From CAWGCA01 sp963820955 (GTDB lineage Bacteria; Pseudomonadota; Gammaproteobacteria; Chromatiales; Chromatiaceae), in the NCBI GenBank assembly GCA_963820955.1, contig CAWGCA010000036.1:1-32995 (forward strand): a stretch of 32,995 bases of DNA. The letters are read 5' to 3'. Below the pieces are notes generated by a model. The model was not told the origin of the DNA and did not search any database. It worked only from the letters and a program-made list of their open reading frames with translations. The position numbers and the translations under genes are program-made. Positions 24,607 through 32,995 of this stretch are shown in pieces (within the stretch, counting starts at the first letter, position 1; each line of letters begins with the position of its first letter).

Positions 24607-24837
24607 AGGGAACCTCTTTTTCTGAGTGTTGGAACAATAAACTGTGCATTATGAATTGTGGACAACCCCCGGTGCACGGATTTTTTCGTTGAGTTGTGCG
24701 GTTCTGATCATAACCAGGCTACAGGCACGAATATCGCCAAAAAATGTCGTTTCGTCGGTTTTTTGACTATGCTTACTTGGAATAGATTAAATATCGACCT
24801 ATGCTGCGTAATAGAACAGCAGGAAAAAGTAACGAAT

Positions 24838-25077
24838 ATGCCGATTACATCCGTAAGCAGTTCGGCGCTTCAGGGGATACAGCGTGGTTTTCAGGGAATG
24901 CGCCGCAGTGCATTGGAAATCGCCAACCACGGGCAGGGGTCACCTCAATTCCCTACCAAAGACCTGGTGCGGGCGATGGTGGAACTCCACCAGCACAAGC
25001 AAAGCACCGTTAGCTCACTTGCGGCCTTCAAAACCGCCGATGAAATGGTTGGCGCCCTGCTCGATCTGAAGGTTTAA
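24838..25077 (+). CDS. Small helical protein resembling flagellar rod N-termini
   Basis: A 79-residue protein: PITSVSSSALQGIQRGFQGM, then RRSALEIANHGQG, and DLVRAMVELHQHKQS. The first helix and the S-A-L-x-x-I-x-x-G pattern with EIAN resemble the N-terminus and EIAN block of FlgB/FlgC/FlgG-type rod proteins, but the protein is much shorter. Function unknown. ATG 24838 has only a distant AGGA. Its stop overlaps the convergent nadC stop (TTAA, 25074-25077). Confidence 0.55.
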   Translation: MPITSVSSSALQGIQRGFQGMRRSALEIANHGQGSPQFPTKDLVRAMVELHQHKQSTVSSLAAFKTADEMVGALLDLKV

Positions 25078-25910
25078 ACAAAGCGCATCGAAAGGTCGAC
25101 CGCCCGCACATCCTTGGTCAGCGCCCCCACAGAGATATCGTCCACCCCGGTCTCGGCGATTTCGCGAACAGTCTCCAGATTCACTCCCCCGGAGGCCTCG
25201 AGCCGCGCCCGACCGCGGTTTAGTTTTACCGCTTCGCGAAGCTGCTCCAGGCTAAAGTTATCGAGCAGGATCCGGACCGCCCCCGCAGCGAGTGCCTGCT
25301 CCAATTCATCCAAGCCCTCCACCTCGACCTCTACCTCAAGATCAGGAGCGACGCGAAACGCCACCTGCAGAGCGGCGGCAATAGAACCTGCAGCGATGAT
25401 ATGATTCTCCTTGATCAAAACTGCATCGTATAAACCGATTCTGTGATTGCGGCATCCGCCGCAAGCGACTGCATACTTCTGCTGCAGCCGGAGCCCGGGA
25501 ACTGTCTTGCGGGTATCGAGGATACGCACCTCCACCCCTTCAACGACATCGGCATAACGACGGGCAAGAGTAGCCGTTCCCGACAACGTCTGGAGATAGT
25601 TTAAAGCAGTTCGTTCTCCACTAAGCAACGCCCGGGTATTACCCTGCAAATGACAGAGAACCCGCCCAGGCGCCACCCGGTCCCCATCTGCTGCGGACCA
25701 CTGGATAGTTACCGCAGCATCAAGTTGCCCGAAAACTTGGTCAAACCATGCAGTCCCGCAAAGCACGGCATCTTCCCTACAAACTACCTGTACCTGAGAA
25801 TTCGCATCCGGGGGAATCAAAGCGGCGGTGCGGTCGCCATCACCCAGGTCTTCAGCCAGTGCCAAACGCACCTGCTCCGCTATGATTTCTCTGGCCGGTA
25901 GAGACCACAT
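25074..25910 (-). CDS. nadC: Nicotinate-nucleotide pyrophosphorylase (quinolinate phosphoribosyltransferase)
   Basis: A 278-residue enzyme making nicotinate mononucleotide from quinolinate and PRPP in NAD synthesis. Motifs are EDLGDGDRT, GERTALNYLQTLSG, DTRKTVPGLR, KYAVACGGCRNHR, LIKENHI and EASGGVN, all intact and in order. ATG 25910 is preferred: GAGG overlaps the FKBP stop just upstream, which suggests coupling. A TTG at 25928 would overlap the FKBP gene. The two stop codons with the convergent small gene share TTAA. Confidence 0.95.
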   Translation of the reverse strand: MWSLPAREIIAEQVRLALAEDLGDGDRTAALIPPDANSQVQVVCREDAVLCGTAWFDQVFGQLDAAVTIQWSAADGDRVAPGRVLCHLQGNTRALLSGERTALNYLQTLSGTATLARRYADVVEGVEVRILDTRKTVPGLRLQQKYAVACGGCRNHRIGLYDAVLIKENHIIAAGSIAAALQVAFRVAPDLEVEVEVEGLDELEQALAAGAVRILLDNFSLEQLREAVKLNRGRARLEASGGVNLETVREIAETGVDDISVGALTKDVRAVDLSMRFV

Positions 25911-25914
25911 GACC

Positions 25915-26259
25915 TCAGAGGATCTCAAGCAGCTCTACCTCGAAAATCAGAACGGCATTGGCAGGGATGACCCCTCCCACCCCGTTAGGGCCATATCCAA
26001 GCTGGGGGGGAATAGTCAACTTGCGCCGACCGCCTGCCCTCATACCCTGTACCCCTTCATCCCATCCACGAATTACCCTGCCCGCCCCGAGCCGGAAACG
26101 AAAGGGCTCGTTGCGATCGAGACTCGAATCAAACTTGGTTCCATCAGCTAACCATCCGGTATAATGCACCTGGACCGTCTGACCCTCGGTAGCTGCATCA
26201 CCTTCCCCATACGCCAGCTCTTCGTATTTGAGGCCACTGTCCGTTATTTTTTCACTCAA
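25915..26259 (-). CDS. Cytosolic FKBP-type peptidyl-prolyl isomerase, TTG start
   Basis: A 114-residue single-domain FKBP: SGLKYEELAYGEG, VQVHYTGWLADGTKFDSS, VIRGWDEGVQGM, PPQLGYGP and VLIFEVELLEI, with the active-site Tyr, Asp, Trp and Phe retained. No signal peptide. I choose TTG 26259 because AGGGG lies seven bases upstream and the domain then starts at the usual point; the ATG at 26331 would add 24 residues without family similarity, and it lies only ten bases from a terminator T-run. It is followed four bases later by nadC and likely cotranscribed. The first bases of this gene lie inside the inverted duplication that fills the right part of the window. Confidence 0.82.
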   Translation of the reverse strand: MSEKITDSGLKYEELAYGEGDAATEGQTVQVHYTGWLADGTKFDSSLDRNEPFRFRLGAGRVIRGWDEGVQGMRAGGRRKLTIPPQLGYGPNGVGGVIPANAVLIFEVELLEIL

Positions 26260-26341
26260 TTTCTTACCCCTGACCCGCGGAATGTCATCACTTGATAGCG
26301 ATTGTATTCCATACTCCTTGTCAACTGCCATTCTGCCACAG

Positions 26342-26375
26342 AAAAAAACGCCCCTGCCTGTTGAGGTCAGGGGCG
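26342..26375 (-). terminator. Rho-independent terminator of the DUF1631 gene
   Basis: On the minus strand CGCCCCTG (26368-26375) pairs with CAGGGGCG (26349-26356) and is followed by seven T (26342-26348). It lies 25 bases after the DUF1631 stop. In the mirrored right arm only one half of this hairpin is present, the other half being replaced by A-rich sequence. Confidence 0.85.
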
Positions 26376-26399
26376 GCCGAGGTACTGCCTGCGGTATGA

Positions 26400-28730
26400 T
26401 CAGTTGCTATCGTCTTTCAGACTATCCTCATCCTTCAACTCGTTCACCACTGCTTCCAGCGCACGATCCATCAACGGCACGTTAGCCTCTTTCAGTACCA
26501 CCGCCTTGCCACTGCGGAGCCAGGTCGCCAGCGCCTGCAATGTAAGTTCTGCTGCTTTCATTCCTTTGCGATTGACAAACAGGCAGCTTCCCGAGATTTT
26601 GCTTCTCCACGACAATTTGGCACGATATGTCGTCCCGCTGTCCTCGCTGACCTCCAGCCAGGTACCAATTTCAATGTTTTCCGCCAATTCCTGGTATTGG
26701 TCCCGGTCCGCAGTATCGCGCTGCTCGCCGGCTACCGAAGTCTTCAAAACAATATTCTCGACGCACTCTTTCTGCGTCCCCACCTGCTGTCCATTCTCTT
26801 CGGCGCGACAGAATTGCCCCGCTCCTTCCCTGGGCCCGCTCTGTATCGTCGACACTGGACTACACCCAGGCATGGCTACCACCGAGGGTGCGGCCTTTCC
26901 CTTGAGGCAATTGACATGGCAGACCTGGAGTTCCTTAAACAGTCTTGCCATCTTGTGTTGGTCATAGGTGATCGAGTTTAAGCCGACCCTCAATCTCTTT
27001 AGCAGAACCGGTATCTCTTTCAAGAGTTTCTGTCGCTCTCTTTTTTCCGCTTTCGGCTCGATACTCCAAAGTAACTGATCCATCAAATCAAGGGCATTCT
27101 GCCATTCTGGACTGTCGAACCCTTGACGCAGACAAATCAGCAGAAGCACATCTTTCCAGCCGTCTTTGAGCAGGGTTACAACCACCTCAGGCACGTTACC
27201 CTGACTAAACAGTCGGCTGTTGATTTCTTCAAATACCTGGTGTCGGGCATTCTGCAGTTGCTCCTTACCTTGTGTAACCTGCGCCGTCCGCTGCTCCATA
27301 ACCCTGGAACCTTTTTCCTCCTGTTCCAGAAACGAGGTGAATTCTTCGGTTAGTTCAGGAAACAAATCGATGTCGTTATCAAAGCTGGTCAGTATTCTCT
27401 CTATAATTGATTCGATCTTTGCGTACAATCCACCATCTTCACGACCTTGCGAGTCAGTCCATCCGATTGCTGCCTGGGCCAGGCTGTTTAAGAGTCGTCT
27501 TGCCGGATGGCTCTTGCGGCTGAAAAAAGACTTATCCAGAATCGCAACTTTCAGCATTGGGATCTGGAGCCGAGAGAGCAGCGCCTTCATGGCATCGGCC
27601 AGACTTCGATCCTCGAGGATGAACTCAAACAACATCGAAATCACGTCGATTGCATCCTCATCGTTCCGACTTATCTGTTTCGCCCCCTGATTGTTCTGAC
27701 CAATCTGTATAGCACGCAGAAGGTTTACGCGTATATCCTCACCTTGCAACACCGAGTTGTCAGAAGAGGCTTCTGTCAGGCTGGCGCGCTGCAGCGACGA
27801 TAATGCTGTGACCAAGTTAGAGGTATCGACCACAGGCATTCGGGTTTTCCTTGCCGCCACAGCGGGAGGCAGAACGCGCCGCTGTCCCAACAACTGTTGA
27901 AGGGTAGAGAAGATCTCGGCCTGGAGATGACTCTCATCATCGCCGTAATCGCCATCATCGACTGATTGATCCTGCTGATCACCAGAGGTATCGCCAGCTG
28001 AAGGCATCGGTTCATGCGTCGTATGCGCTTCACCTCCCTGGTCAGCCTGGGTAAACACCTCCCTGAAACCGCAGATTGTTACTTTCTCGGTAGAAATCAC
28101 CCAGGGAGTCACTACCTCGCGTTCAAATTGCTGTAAATAACCAGTTTGATCGGGACATCCAGCGACATCGCAGTGGCTACCTGAGAAGGCCGTACAGATA
28201 GCGGCCGGCGCCAAAGGATTGTTTGTCTGATCTACTTCGCATCCGCCGGTGAGGTAACTGACCCGCTGATTCAGACCATAGAGTTCCTGATAGTAACGGT
28301 TCTCCCCGCGTGAAATCATATTGTTGAATGCAAGACCTTCCTCCAGGTCTTCATTTTCCACCAATGAAAACTCTGCGGCATCCAGCTCACTGGACCGATT
28401 TCCCATCCGGATCGCGCCCGCCCGAGCCCCAGAAGCGGTCAAAACAGTCAAGAACATTGTCTTTGAAACCGTCCTCAATCCGTTCCCGGTCTTCACGTAT
28501 TTTCCGCATCGCGTCGAAGTAAGTGGACTGAAACTGTTATTGTCCGCCCTATCAGCCAGTTCGTACAAAGCGCCATCCAGCTTTCCGAACGTGTCGATCA
28601 GTCTTGGAACTGTCCTGAGCAATACCTGCCGGCAGGCATCCACCGTCTTGCGATGTCCTTCTCTCAACACGATCCGCCGGTCCGTACTTCTAGATCCGTC
28701 AAAAGAAAGAATGTTATTCTGCAATGCCAT
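26400..28730 (-). CDS. DUF1631 family protein, with compensating frameshifts
   Basis: An ORF of about 776 residues from ATG 28730 (MALQNNILSFDGSRS); the frame extends to TTG 28805, but homology begins at the ATG. The C-terminal domain is clear: LLLICLRQGFDSPEW, a helical block, RLFKELQVCHVNCLKG, and then IGTWLEVSED with LFVNRKGMKAAELTLQALA. DUF1631 proteins are large, soluble and of unknown function, with links to PilZ-type signalling. Three stretches translate out of frame although the family sequence is present one frame over: 28390-28530 (true frame TYFDAMRKIREDRERIED), about 28140-28190 (LDVPIKLVIY) and about 28035-28110 (GDFYRE, GGVYPG). Each begins and ends with a compensating indel, so they are probably base errors and not evolution. 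The real protein should be intact. Compare the short relative at 997-2154. Confidence 0.75.
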   Translation of the reverse strand: MALQNNILSFDGSRSTDRRIVLREGHRKTVDACRQVLLRTVPRLIDTFGKLDGALYELADRADNNSFSPLTSTRCGKYVKTGNGLRTVSKTMFLTVLTASGARAGAIRMGNRSSELDAAEFSLVENEDLEEGLAFNNMISRGENRYYQELYGLNQRVSYLTGGCEVDQTNNPLAPAAICTAFSGSHCDVAGCPDQTGYLQQFEREVVTPWVISTEKVTICGFREVFTQADQGGEAHTTHEPMPSAGDTSGDQQDQSVDDGDYGDDESHLQAEIFSTLQQLLGQRRVLPPAVAARKTRMPVVDTSNLVTALSSLQRASLTEASSDNSVLQGEDIRVNLLRAIQIGQNNQGAKQISRNDEDAIDVISMLFEFILEDRSLADAMKALLSRLQIPMLKVAILDKSFFSRKSHPARRLLNSLAQAAIGWTDSQGREDGGLYAKIESIIERILTSFDNDIDLFPELTEEFTSFLEQEEKGSRVMEQRTAQVTQGKEQLQNARHQVFEEINSRLFSQGNVPEVVVTLLKDGWKDVLLLICLRQGFDSPEWQNALDLMDQLLWSIEPKAEKRERQKLLKEIPVLLKRLRVGLNSITYDQHKMARLFKELQVCHVNCLKGKAAPSVVAMPGCSPVSTIQSGPREGAGQFCRAEENGQQVGTQKECVENIVLKTSVAGEQRDTADRDQYQELAENIEIGTWLEVSEDSGTTYRAKLSWRSKISGSCLFVNRKGMKAAELTLQALATWLRSGKAVVLKEANVPLMDRALEAVVNELKDEDSLKDDSN

Positions 28731-29039
28731 ATCAATGCCTGTTATAGGAAGGAAAGCCTGCCAATCTGCCTCGGGGGTTGGATCTAGCTTGAGTCTGGTC
28801 ACCAACCTGGCATCCTGCCGTGAAATCTCACACTACCGAGTCACCCTGTCCCTGTACCTCCCAAACCGTGACCCGCTTCCCTGCGTATTGAGCAACCGAT
28901 CTCGAACACGATAATTCATGAAATATCAAGCAGCTATAGTCAGCAGGCCATTGGAATTGGGCTAGTTTAAATGTCGGCAACGGGTTTGATTGAGTTTCAG
29001 TCGCTTTTTTTAAACCAAAAATATGTGGCTCGGTTAACA
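28731..29039. other. Divergent intergenic region between DUF1631 and DUF1538 genes
   Basis: Just over 300 bp with no supportable gene. It should hold divergent promoters for the two genes. It is inside the inverted duplication and its base accuracy is doubtful. Confidence 0.45.
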
Positions 29040-29648
29040 TCGGATCGGGCGTGGTGTAGTTTTGACTCCGTGAACAAATTTCTCAGGCACCTAGGGAATT
29101 CTATGTTGGAGAGTATGCGTGATCTGACTCCTATCATCGGTGTCATCGCATTCTTTCAACTAGTGGTTCTGCAACAGCCGATTCCGGACCTCATAGGATT
29201 CTTCAGGTACCCTGCTGGTGGTGTTGGCTCCCCCTGTTCGTACACGGACTGAAAATTGGGCTCTTTCCTATCGGCGAATCTATGGCCCATGACTTCGCTC
29301 GAAAAGGCAACGTCTTCTGGTTACTTCTGTTTGCATTTGCCCTTGTGTGCGGAACGACCGTAGCGGAACCAGCCCTAATCGCTGTGGCTGAGGAGGATCC
29401 GGAGTAGCAGCTGCCGGCGGTATGATTGCCCATACCCAGGAAGCGATGAACAGTTACGCTAATGGCCTACTCTACCGTAGCCGTTTCCGTCGGATTTGCC
29501 ATACTGATTGGCACTACGTATCATCAAGGGTGGCTGATACAGTTTCTGATGTCGGCGGCTACCTCGGTGTGGTCGTCATGACTTTTTTCGCACCACCTGA
29601 AATAATCGGCATCGCTTATGACTCGGGGGTGTAACCACCTCCACCATA
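29040..29648 (+). pseudogene. DUF1538 membrane protein gene, 5' part, frameshifted and cut by the palindrome centre
   Basis: Pieces in different frames assemble into a DUF1538 protein: FFDSVNKFL, then TPIIGVIAFFQLVVL, QQPIPDLIG, LFPIGESMAHDFARKG, FGTTVAEPALIAVAEE-like sequence near 29340-29395, and PPEIIGIAYDSG near 29596-29630. DUF1538 proteins are predicted multi-pass transporters, with the repeated TTVAEPAL and YDSGG motifs. Breaks occur near 29205, 29345-29400 and 29630. The right arm supplies the correct frame in places, for example LLTGALLVVFGLTLFVHG on its minus strand. The coding sequence stops at the palindrome centre, so the 3' half of the gene is not in the window. Divergent from the DUF1631 gene. 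The damage looks like sequencing error. Confidence 0.7.
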
Positions 29649-29666
29649 AAACCCCTGGGGAACTGT

Positions 29667-30268
29667 TATGGTAGAGGTGGTTACACCCCCTGAGTCATAG
29701 CGAACCAGTAGTTTAAGGTGGTGCGAAAAAAGTCATGACGACCACACCGAGGTAGCGGCCGATAATCAGAAACTGTATCGGCCAATTTGATAATAAGTAG
29801 TACGCCAAATCACTATGGCAAATCCAACGGAGACAACACAGACATTAGAACATTAGGCTAATTGTTCATCGCTTCCTGGGTATGGGCAATCATACCGCCG
29901 GCAGCTGTTACTTCGGAAATCCTCAGCCACAGCGAGAGAGACAGGTTCCGCTACCGTAAACGAACCCAAGGGCAAATGCAAACAGAAGTAACCAGAAGAC
30001 GCTGCCTTTTCGAGCGAAGTCATGGGCCATAGATTCGCCGATAGGAAAGAGCCCAATTTTCAGTCCGTGTACGAACAGGGTGAGACCGAACACCACCAGC
30101 AGGGCACCTGTAAGCAATCCTATGAGGTCCGGAATCGGCTGTTGCAGAACCACTAGTTGAAAGAATGCGATGACACCAAATAATAGGAGTCAGATAAAAA
30201 TAAGAACACATAGAATTCCCTAGGTGACTGAGAAATTTGTTCACGGAGTCAAAAAACTCTACGCCCAC
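29667..30268 (-). pseudogene. Mirrored DUF1538 fragment
   Basis: Minus-strand copy of 29040-29648. It reads VEFFDSVNKFLSHLG from a GTG near 30268, and QQPIPDLIGLLTG through LFPIGESMAHDFARKG at 29960-30150, which is a cleaner frame than the left arm. Useful to correct the left arm. Confidence 0.7.
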
Positions 30269-30578
30269 GATCCGATGTTAACCGAGTCAGCATATATTTC
30301 GTTTAAAAAAAGCGACCTAAAGTCGATGCCGACGTTAAGAACTAGCCCAAACCCAATGGCCTGCTCACTATAGCTGCTTGATATTTCATGAATTATAGTA
30401 TTCGAGATCGGTTGCTCAATACGCAGGGAAGCAGGTAGCAGCTGGGCGGTACAGGAAAAATTAATTGGGTAATAAAAAAGGTCTCACGGCCGGTTAGGTG
30501 GGTGCTCAGATTAGACTAGATAAGGAAATTTTCCGAGGTAGAGTTAATTTTTTTTCTTTTCCTATAACAGGCATTGAT

Positions 30579-32825
30579 ATGGCATTGCAGAATAACATTC
30601 TTTCTTTTGACGGATCTAGAAGTACGGACCGGCGGTTTGTGTTGAGAGAAGGACATCGCAACAGGCAATATGCTCAGGACAGTTCCGAAATGATGGAACA
30701 GATCTTCGGAAAGCTTTTGGATGACGCTTTGTACGAACTGGCTGATAGGGCGGACGAATGACGTTGGTCTCAACCACTTACTTCGACACGATGCGGGAAG
30801 TACGTAAAGACCGGGAACGGATTGAGGACAGTTTCAAAGACAATGTTCTGGACTGTTTTGACCGCTTCTGGAGTTTATTGGGCGGGTCCGCGATCCGGGG
30901 GAATAACATCCCAGTGAGCTGGATGCCGCAGAGTTTTCATTGGTGCAAAATGGAAATTTCTGGAGGAAGGTCTTGCATTCAACAATATGATTTCACGCTA
31001 GGACAACTTTTACTATCAGGAACTCTATGGTCTGAATCAGCGAGTAGCTATAAGAAGGTGGATCCAGACAAACCTGGTACTAGCAGCTGTCTGTACGGCC
31101 TTCCATCAGGTGTAGCCACTGCGACACTGGATGGAGGGAAAAGGCGGTTCGCAATTACAAGCAATTTGAACGCAAGATATAACCCCTCGGTGATTTCTAC
31201 CGAGAAACTGACCAATCTGCTGGTTCAGGGAGGTGTTCTACCCAGGCTGACCGGGAGGTGAAGCGCAGTACGACTCACCAACCGATGCTCGCAATCCCTC
31301 TGGTGATCAGCAGGATCAATCAGTCGATGATGGCGATTACGGCGATGATGAGAGTGATCTCCAGGCCGAGATCTTCTCTACCCTTCAACAGTTGTTGGGA
31401 CAGCGGCGCGTTCTGCCTCCCGCTGTGGCGGCAAGGAAAGCTGAATGCCTGTGAGTCAATATTGCTGACTTGGTCACAGCGTTCTGCGTCGCTGCCAGCG
31501 CGCCAGCTGACAGAAGCCTCTTCTCGTGTTGCAAGGTGAGGATATACGCGTAAACCTTCTGCGTGCTCTGCAGGTTCGTAGGACGGAGCGGACAGGAGTT
31601 AGTCGGAAGTTGAGGATGCAATGCGACCGTGATTTCGATGTTGTTTGAGTTCATCCTTGAAGGAGTGCAAAGAAGTCTGGCGAGATCCAGTGAAGGCGCT
31701 GAATACAAGCTGCAGATATCCCAATGCTGAAAGTTGAAGAGTAGGATAAGTCTTTTTTCAGCCGCAAGAGCCATCCGGCAAGACGACGACTCCTTTAAAC
31801 AGCCTGGCCAGGGCAGTGGGATGAGACTGACTCCACAAGGCATCTAAAGATGGTGGATTGTACGCAAAGATCAATCAATTATAAAGAGAATACTGACCAC
31901 TTTGATAACGACATCGATTTGTTGTATTGAACTAACCGAAGAATTCACCCGTAAAAAACAGGAGGAAAAAGGTTCAGGGGTTATAGATTAAAAACGGAGC
32001 AGAAAACACTAGGTAAGGAGCAACTCCCAGAATCCCCGACACCAGGTATTTGAAGAAATCAACAGCCGACTGTTTAGTCAGGGTAACGTGCCTGAGGTGG
32101 TTGTAACCCTGCTCAAAGACGGCTGGAATCTGTGCTTCTGTTGATTTGCTCTGCGTCAAGGGTTCGACAGTTTCCGGAATTGGCAGAATGCCGCTTTGAT
32201 TTGATGGATCAGTTACTTTGGAGTATACGGAGAAAGCAAGAGAAAGAAAGCATAGGAAAGTTCTGAAAGTGACGAGTTGCTAAAGAGATTGAGGGTCGGC
32301 TTAGAACTGGATCACCTATGACCAACACAAGATGGCAAGACTGTTTAAGGAACTCCAGGTCTGCCATGTCAATTGCCTCAAGGGAAAGGCCGCACAACGG
32401 TGGTAGCCATGCCTGGGTGTAGTCCAGTGTCAACGATACAGAGCGGGGCCAGGCGCCATTGACGAGGATAAAAAAAACAGAAAGAGTGCGTCGAGGAGTA
32501 TTCTTTTGAAGCTTCCGGTAGCCGGCGACAACACAATTCAGAGGACCGGGACCGATGCCAGGAATTGGCGGAAAACATTGGAAATTGGTACCGCCTGGCT
32601 GGAGGTCAGCGAGGACAGCAGGAGGGCGATCGTGCCAAATTGTCGTGGAGAAGCAAAATCTCGGGAAGCTGCCTGTTTGTCAATCGCAAAGGAATGAAAG
32701 CAGCAGAACTTACATTGCAGGCGCTGTGGCGGTCTGGCTCCGCAGTGGGCGAGGCGGTGGTACTGAAAGAGTTTAACACGTGCCGTTGATGGATCGTGCG
32801 CTGGAAGCAGTGGTGAACGGGTGAA
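30579..32825 (+). pseudogene. Mirrored DUF1631 copy, shredded by indels
   Basis: Plus-strand copy of the DUF1631 gene starting ATGGCATTGCAG. It preserves the correct frame at 30770-30880 (TTYFDTMREVRKDRERIED), which exposes the error in the left arm. No frame is open for more than about 170 codons. Confidence 0.75.
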
Positions 32826-32879
32826 GGAGACACAACTGATCATACCGCAGGCAGTACCTGCGGCCGCCCCTGACCTACG

Positions 32880-32995
32880 AAAAAACAAAAATATTTTTTT
32901 CTGTGGCAGAATGACAAAAATATGGAATACAATCACCTTTAAGTCGAGGACGTTGGGGGTCAGGGTAAGAAGAAATTAAGTGGAAAAAATAACGG
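32880..32995 (+). pseudogene. Mirrored terminator and FKBP start
   Basis: Copy of 26240-26360 with half the terminator hairpin missing. Too damaged to translate; it ends at the window edge. Confidence 0.6.

Larger units (their letters stand above)
26240..29648 (+). repeat. Left arm of a large inverted duplication
   Basis: About 3.4 kb that is repeated in reverse complement at 29667-32995. Its inner end is CCTCCACCATA (29638-29648), mirrored by TATGGTAGAGG (29667-29677) after an 18-nt centre. Matching landmarks include the DUF1631 ATG (28730 and 30579), GACTCCG (29064 and 30250) and CCGTTATTTTTTC (26241) with the window's last bases. Sums of paired positions stay near 59,310 and drift to about 59,235 at the outer end, so the right arm has lost bases overall. 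Confidence 0.9.
29667..32995 (-). repeat. Right arm of the inverted duplication, low-accuracy copy
   Basis: Reverse complement of the left arm with very many small insertions and deletions, some substitutions and no intact gene. Differences are spread over coding and non-coding parts alike with no codon bias, as in an unpolished single read. The arm reaches the window end inside the FKBP gene copy. Confidence 0.9.

Noticed and set aside
26308..26322. TTGACA and TACAAT upstream of the FKBP gene as a promoter
   Set aside because: The spacing is only about 12 bp, too short for a sigma-70 promoter.
26259..26331. FKBP N-terminal extension from ATG 26331
   Set aside because: No similarity to FKBP N-termini, no ribosome site, and it starts ten bases after a terminator T-run.
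29641..29680. Palindrome centre as a hairpin telomere, prophage end or genuine inverted repeat
   Set aside because: The arms differ by dense indels and one arm has no working gene. The centre cuts through a coding sequence with no replicon or phage genes nearby.
30758..31261. Separate 167-residue gene in the right arm
   Set aside because: It is part of the mirrored DUF1631 copy.

Overview
The window looks like a chromosomal segment of a gammaproteobacterium. The best guess, by inference only, is a sulfur-oxidising Chromatiales or Sedimenticolaceae-type bacterium. The reasons are a DsrC/TusE-family sulfur carrier, a Fur/DUF1820/DksA-like block, PilZ and DUF1631 proteins, a rhombosortase with its substrate, and general gammaproteobacterial gene style. 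I see no rRNA, tRNA, CRISPR array, transposase or phage genes.

Layout. 1-860: an endonuclease/exonuclease/phosphatase gene, cut by the window edge and broken by a stop codon. 997-2154: a PilZ protein with a short DUF1631-like tail. 2308-2410: a nested inverted-repeat element between convergent genes. 2460-5245: a two-gene unit encoding a surface VIT/vWA protein and a rhombosortase, diverging from a TetR regulator (5489-6091). Four near-identical 13-bp palindromes lie in the 243 bp between them. 6374-10703: an eroded stretch with a GNAT remnant, a gamma-glutamyltransferase remnant and a LysR remnant, plus an intact GFA-family protein and a nitrilase. 10829-12662: a Cys/DRR-rich hypothetical protein, a small membrane ORF and a two-domain pterin-synthase-like protein. 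12694-17738: housekeeping genes (pyrC, gloB, fur, DUF1820, DksA-like, a hypothetical, BolA, a small membrane protein). 17880-19552: a TauE/DsbD_2-type membrane protein followed by an AAA+ activator that lacks GAFTGA. 19915-23796: a HugZ-like protein, a TusE-like carrier with one C-terminal cysteine, a Ycf46-like AAA+ ATPase whose start codon directly follows a strong terminator, and an EgtB-like protein that has lost iron ligands. 23911-26259: a periplasmic FKBP, a small helical protein, nadC and a cytosolic FKBP.

The right end (about 26,240 to 32,995) is a large inverted duplication centred near 29,657. The right arm is an indel-ridden reverse complement of the left arm, which holds FKBP, DUF1631 and DUF1538 genes. 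Even the left arm contains several compensating frameshifts in the DUF1631 ORF. This is best explained as an unpolished palindromic long read at a contig end, not as biology. Real content there is one DUF1631 gene and the 5' part of one divergent DUF1538 membrane-protein gene.

The most interesting biology is the TusE-like / Ycf46 / EgtB-like trio with its internal terminator, the rhombosortase with one adjacent substrate under an apparent four-operator TetR switch, and the structured non-coding elements at 2308-2410 and 8257-8314.
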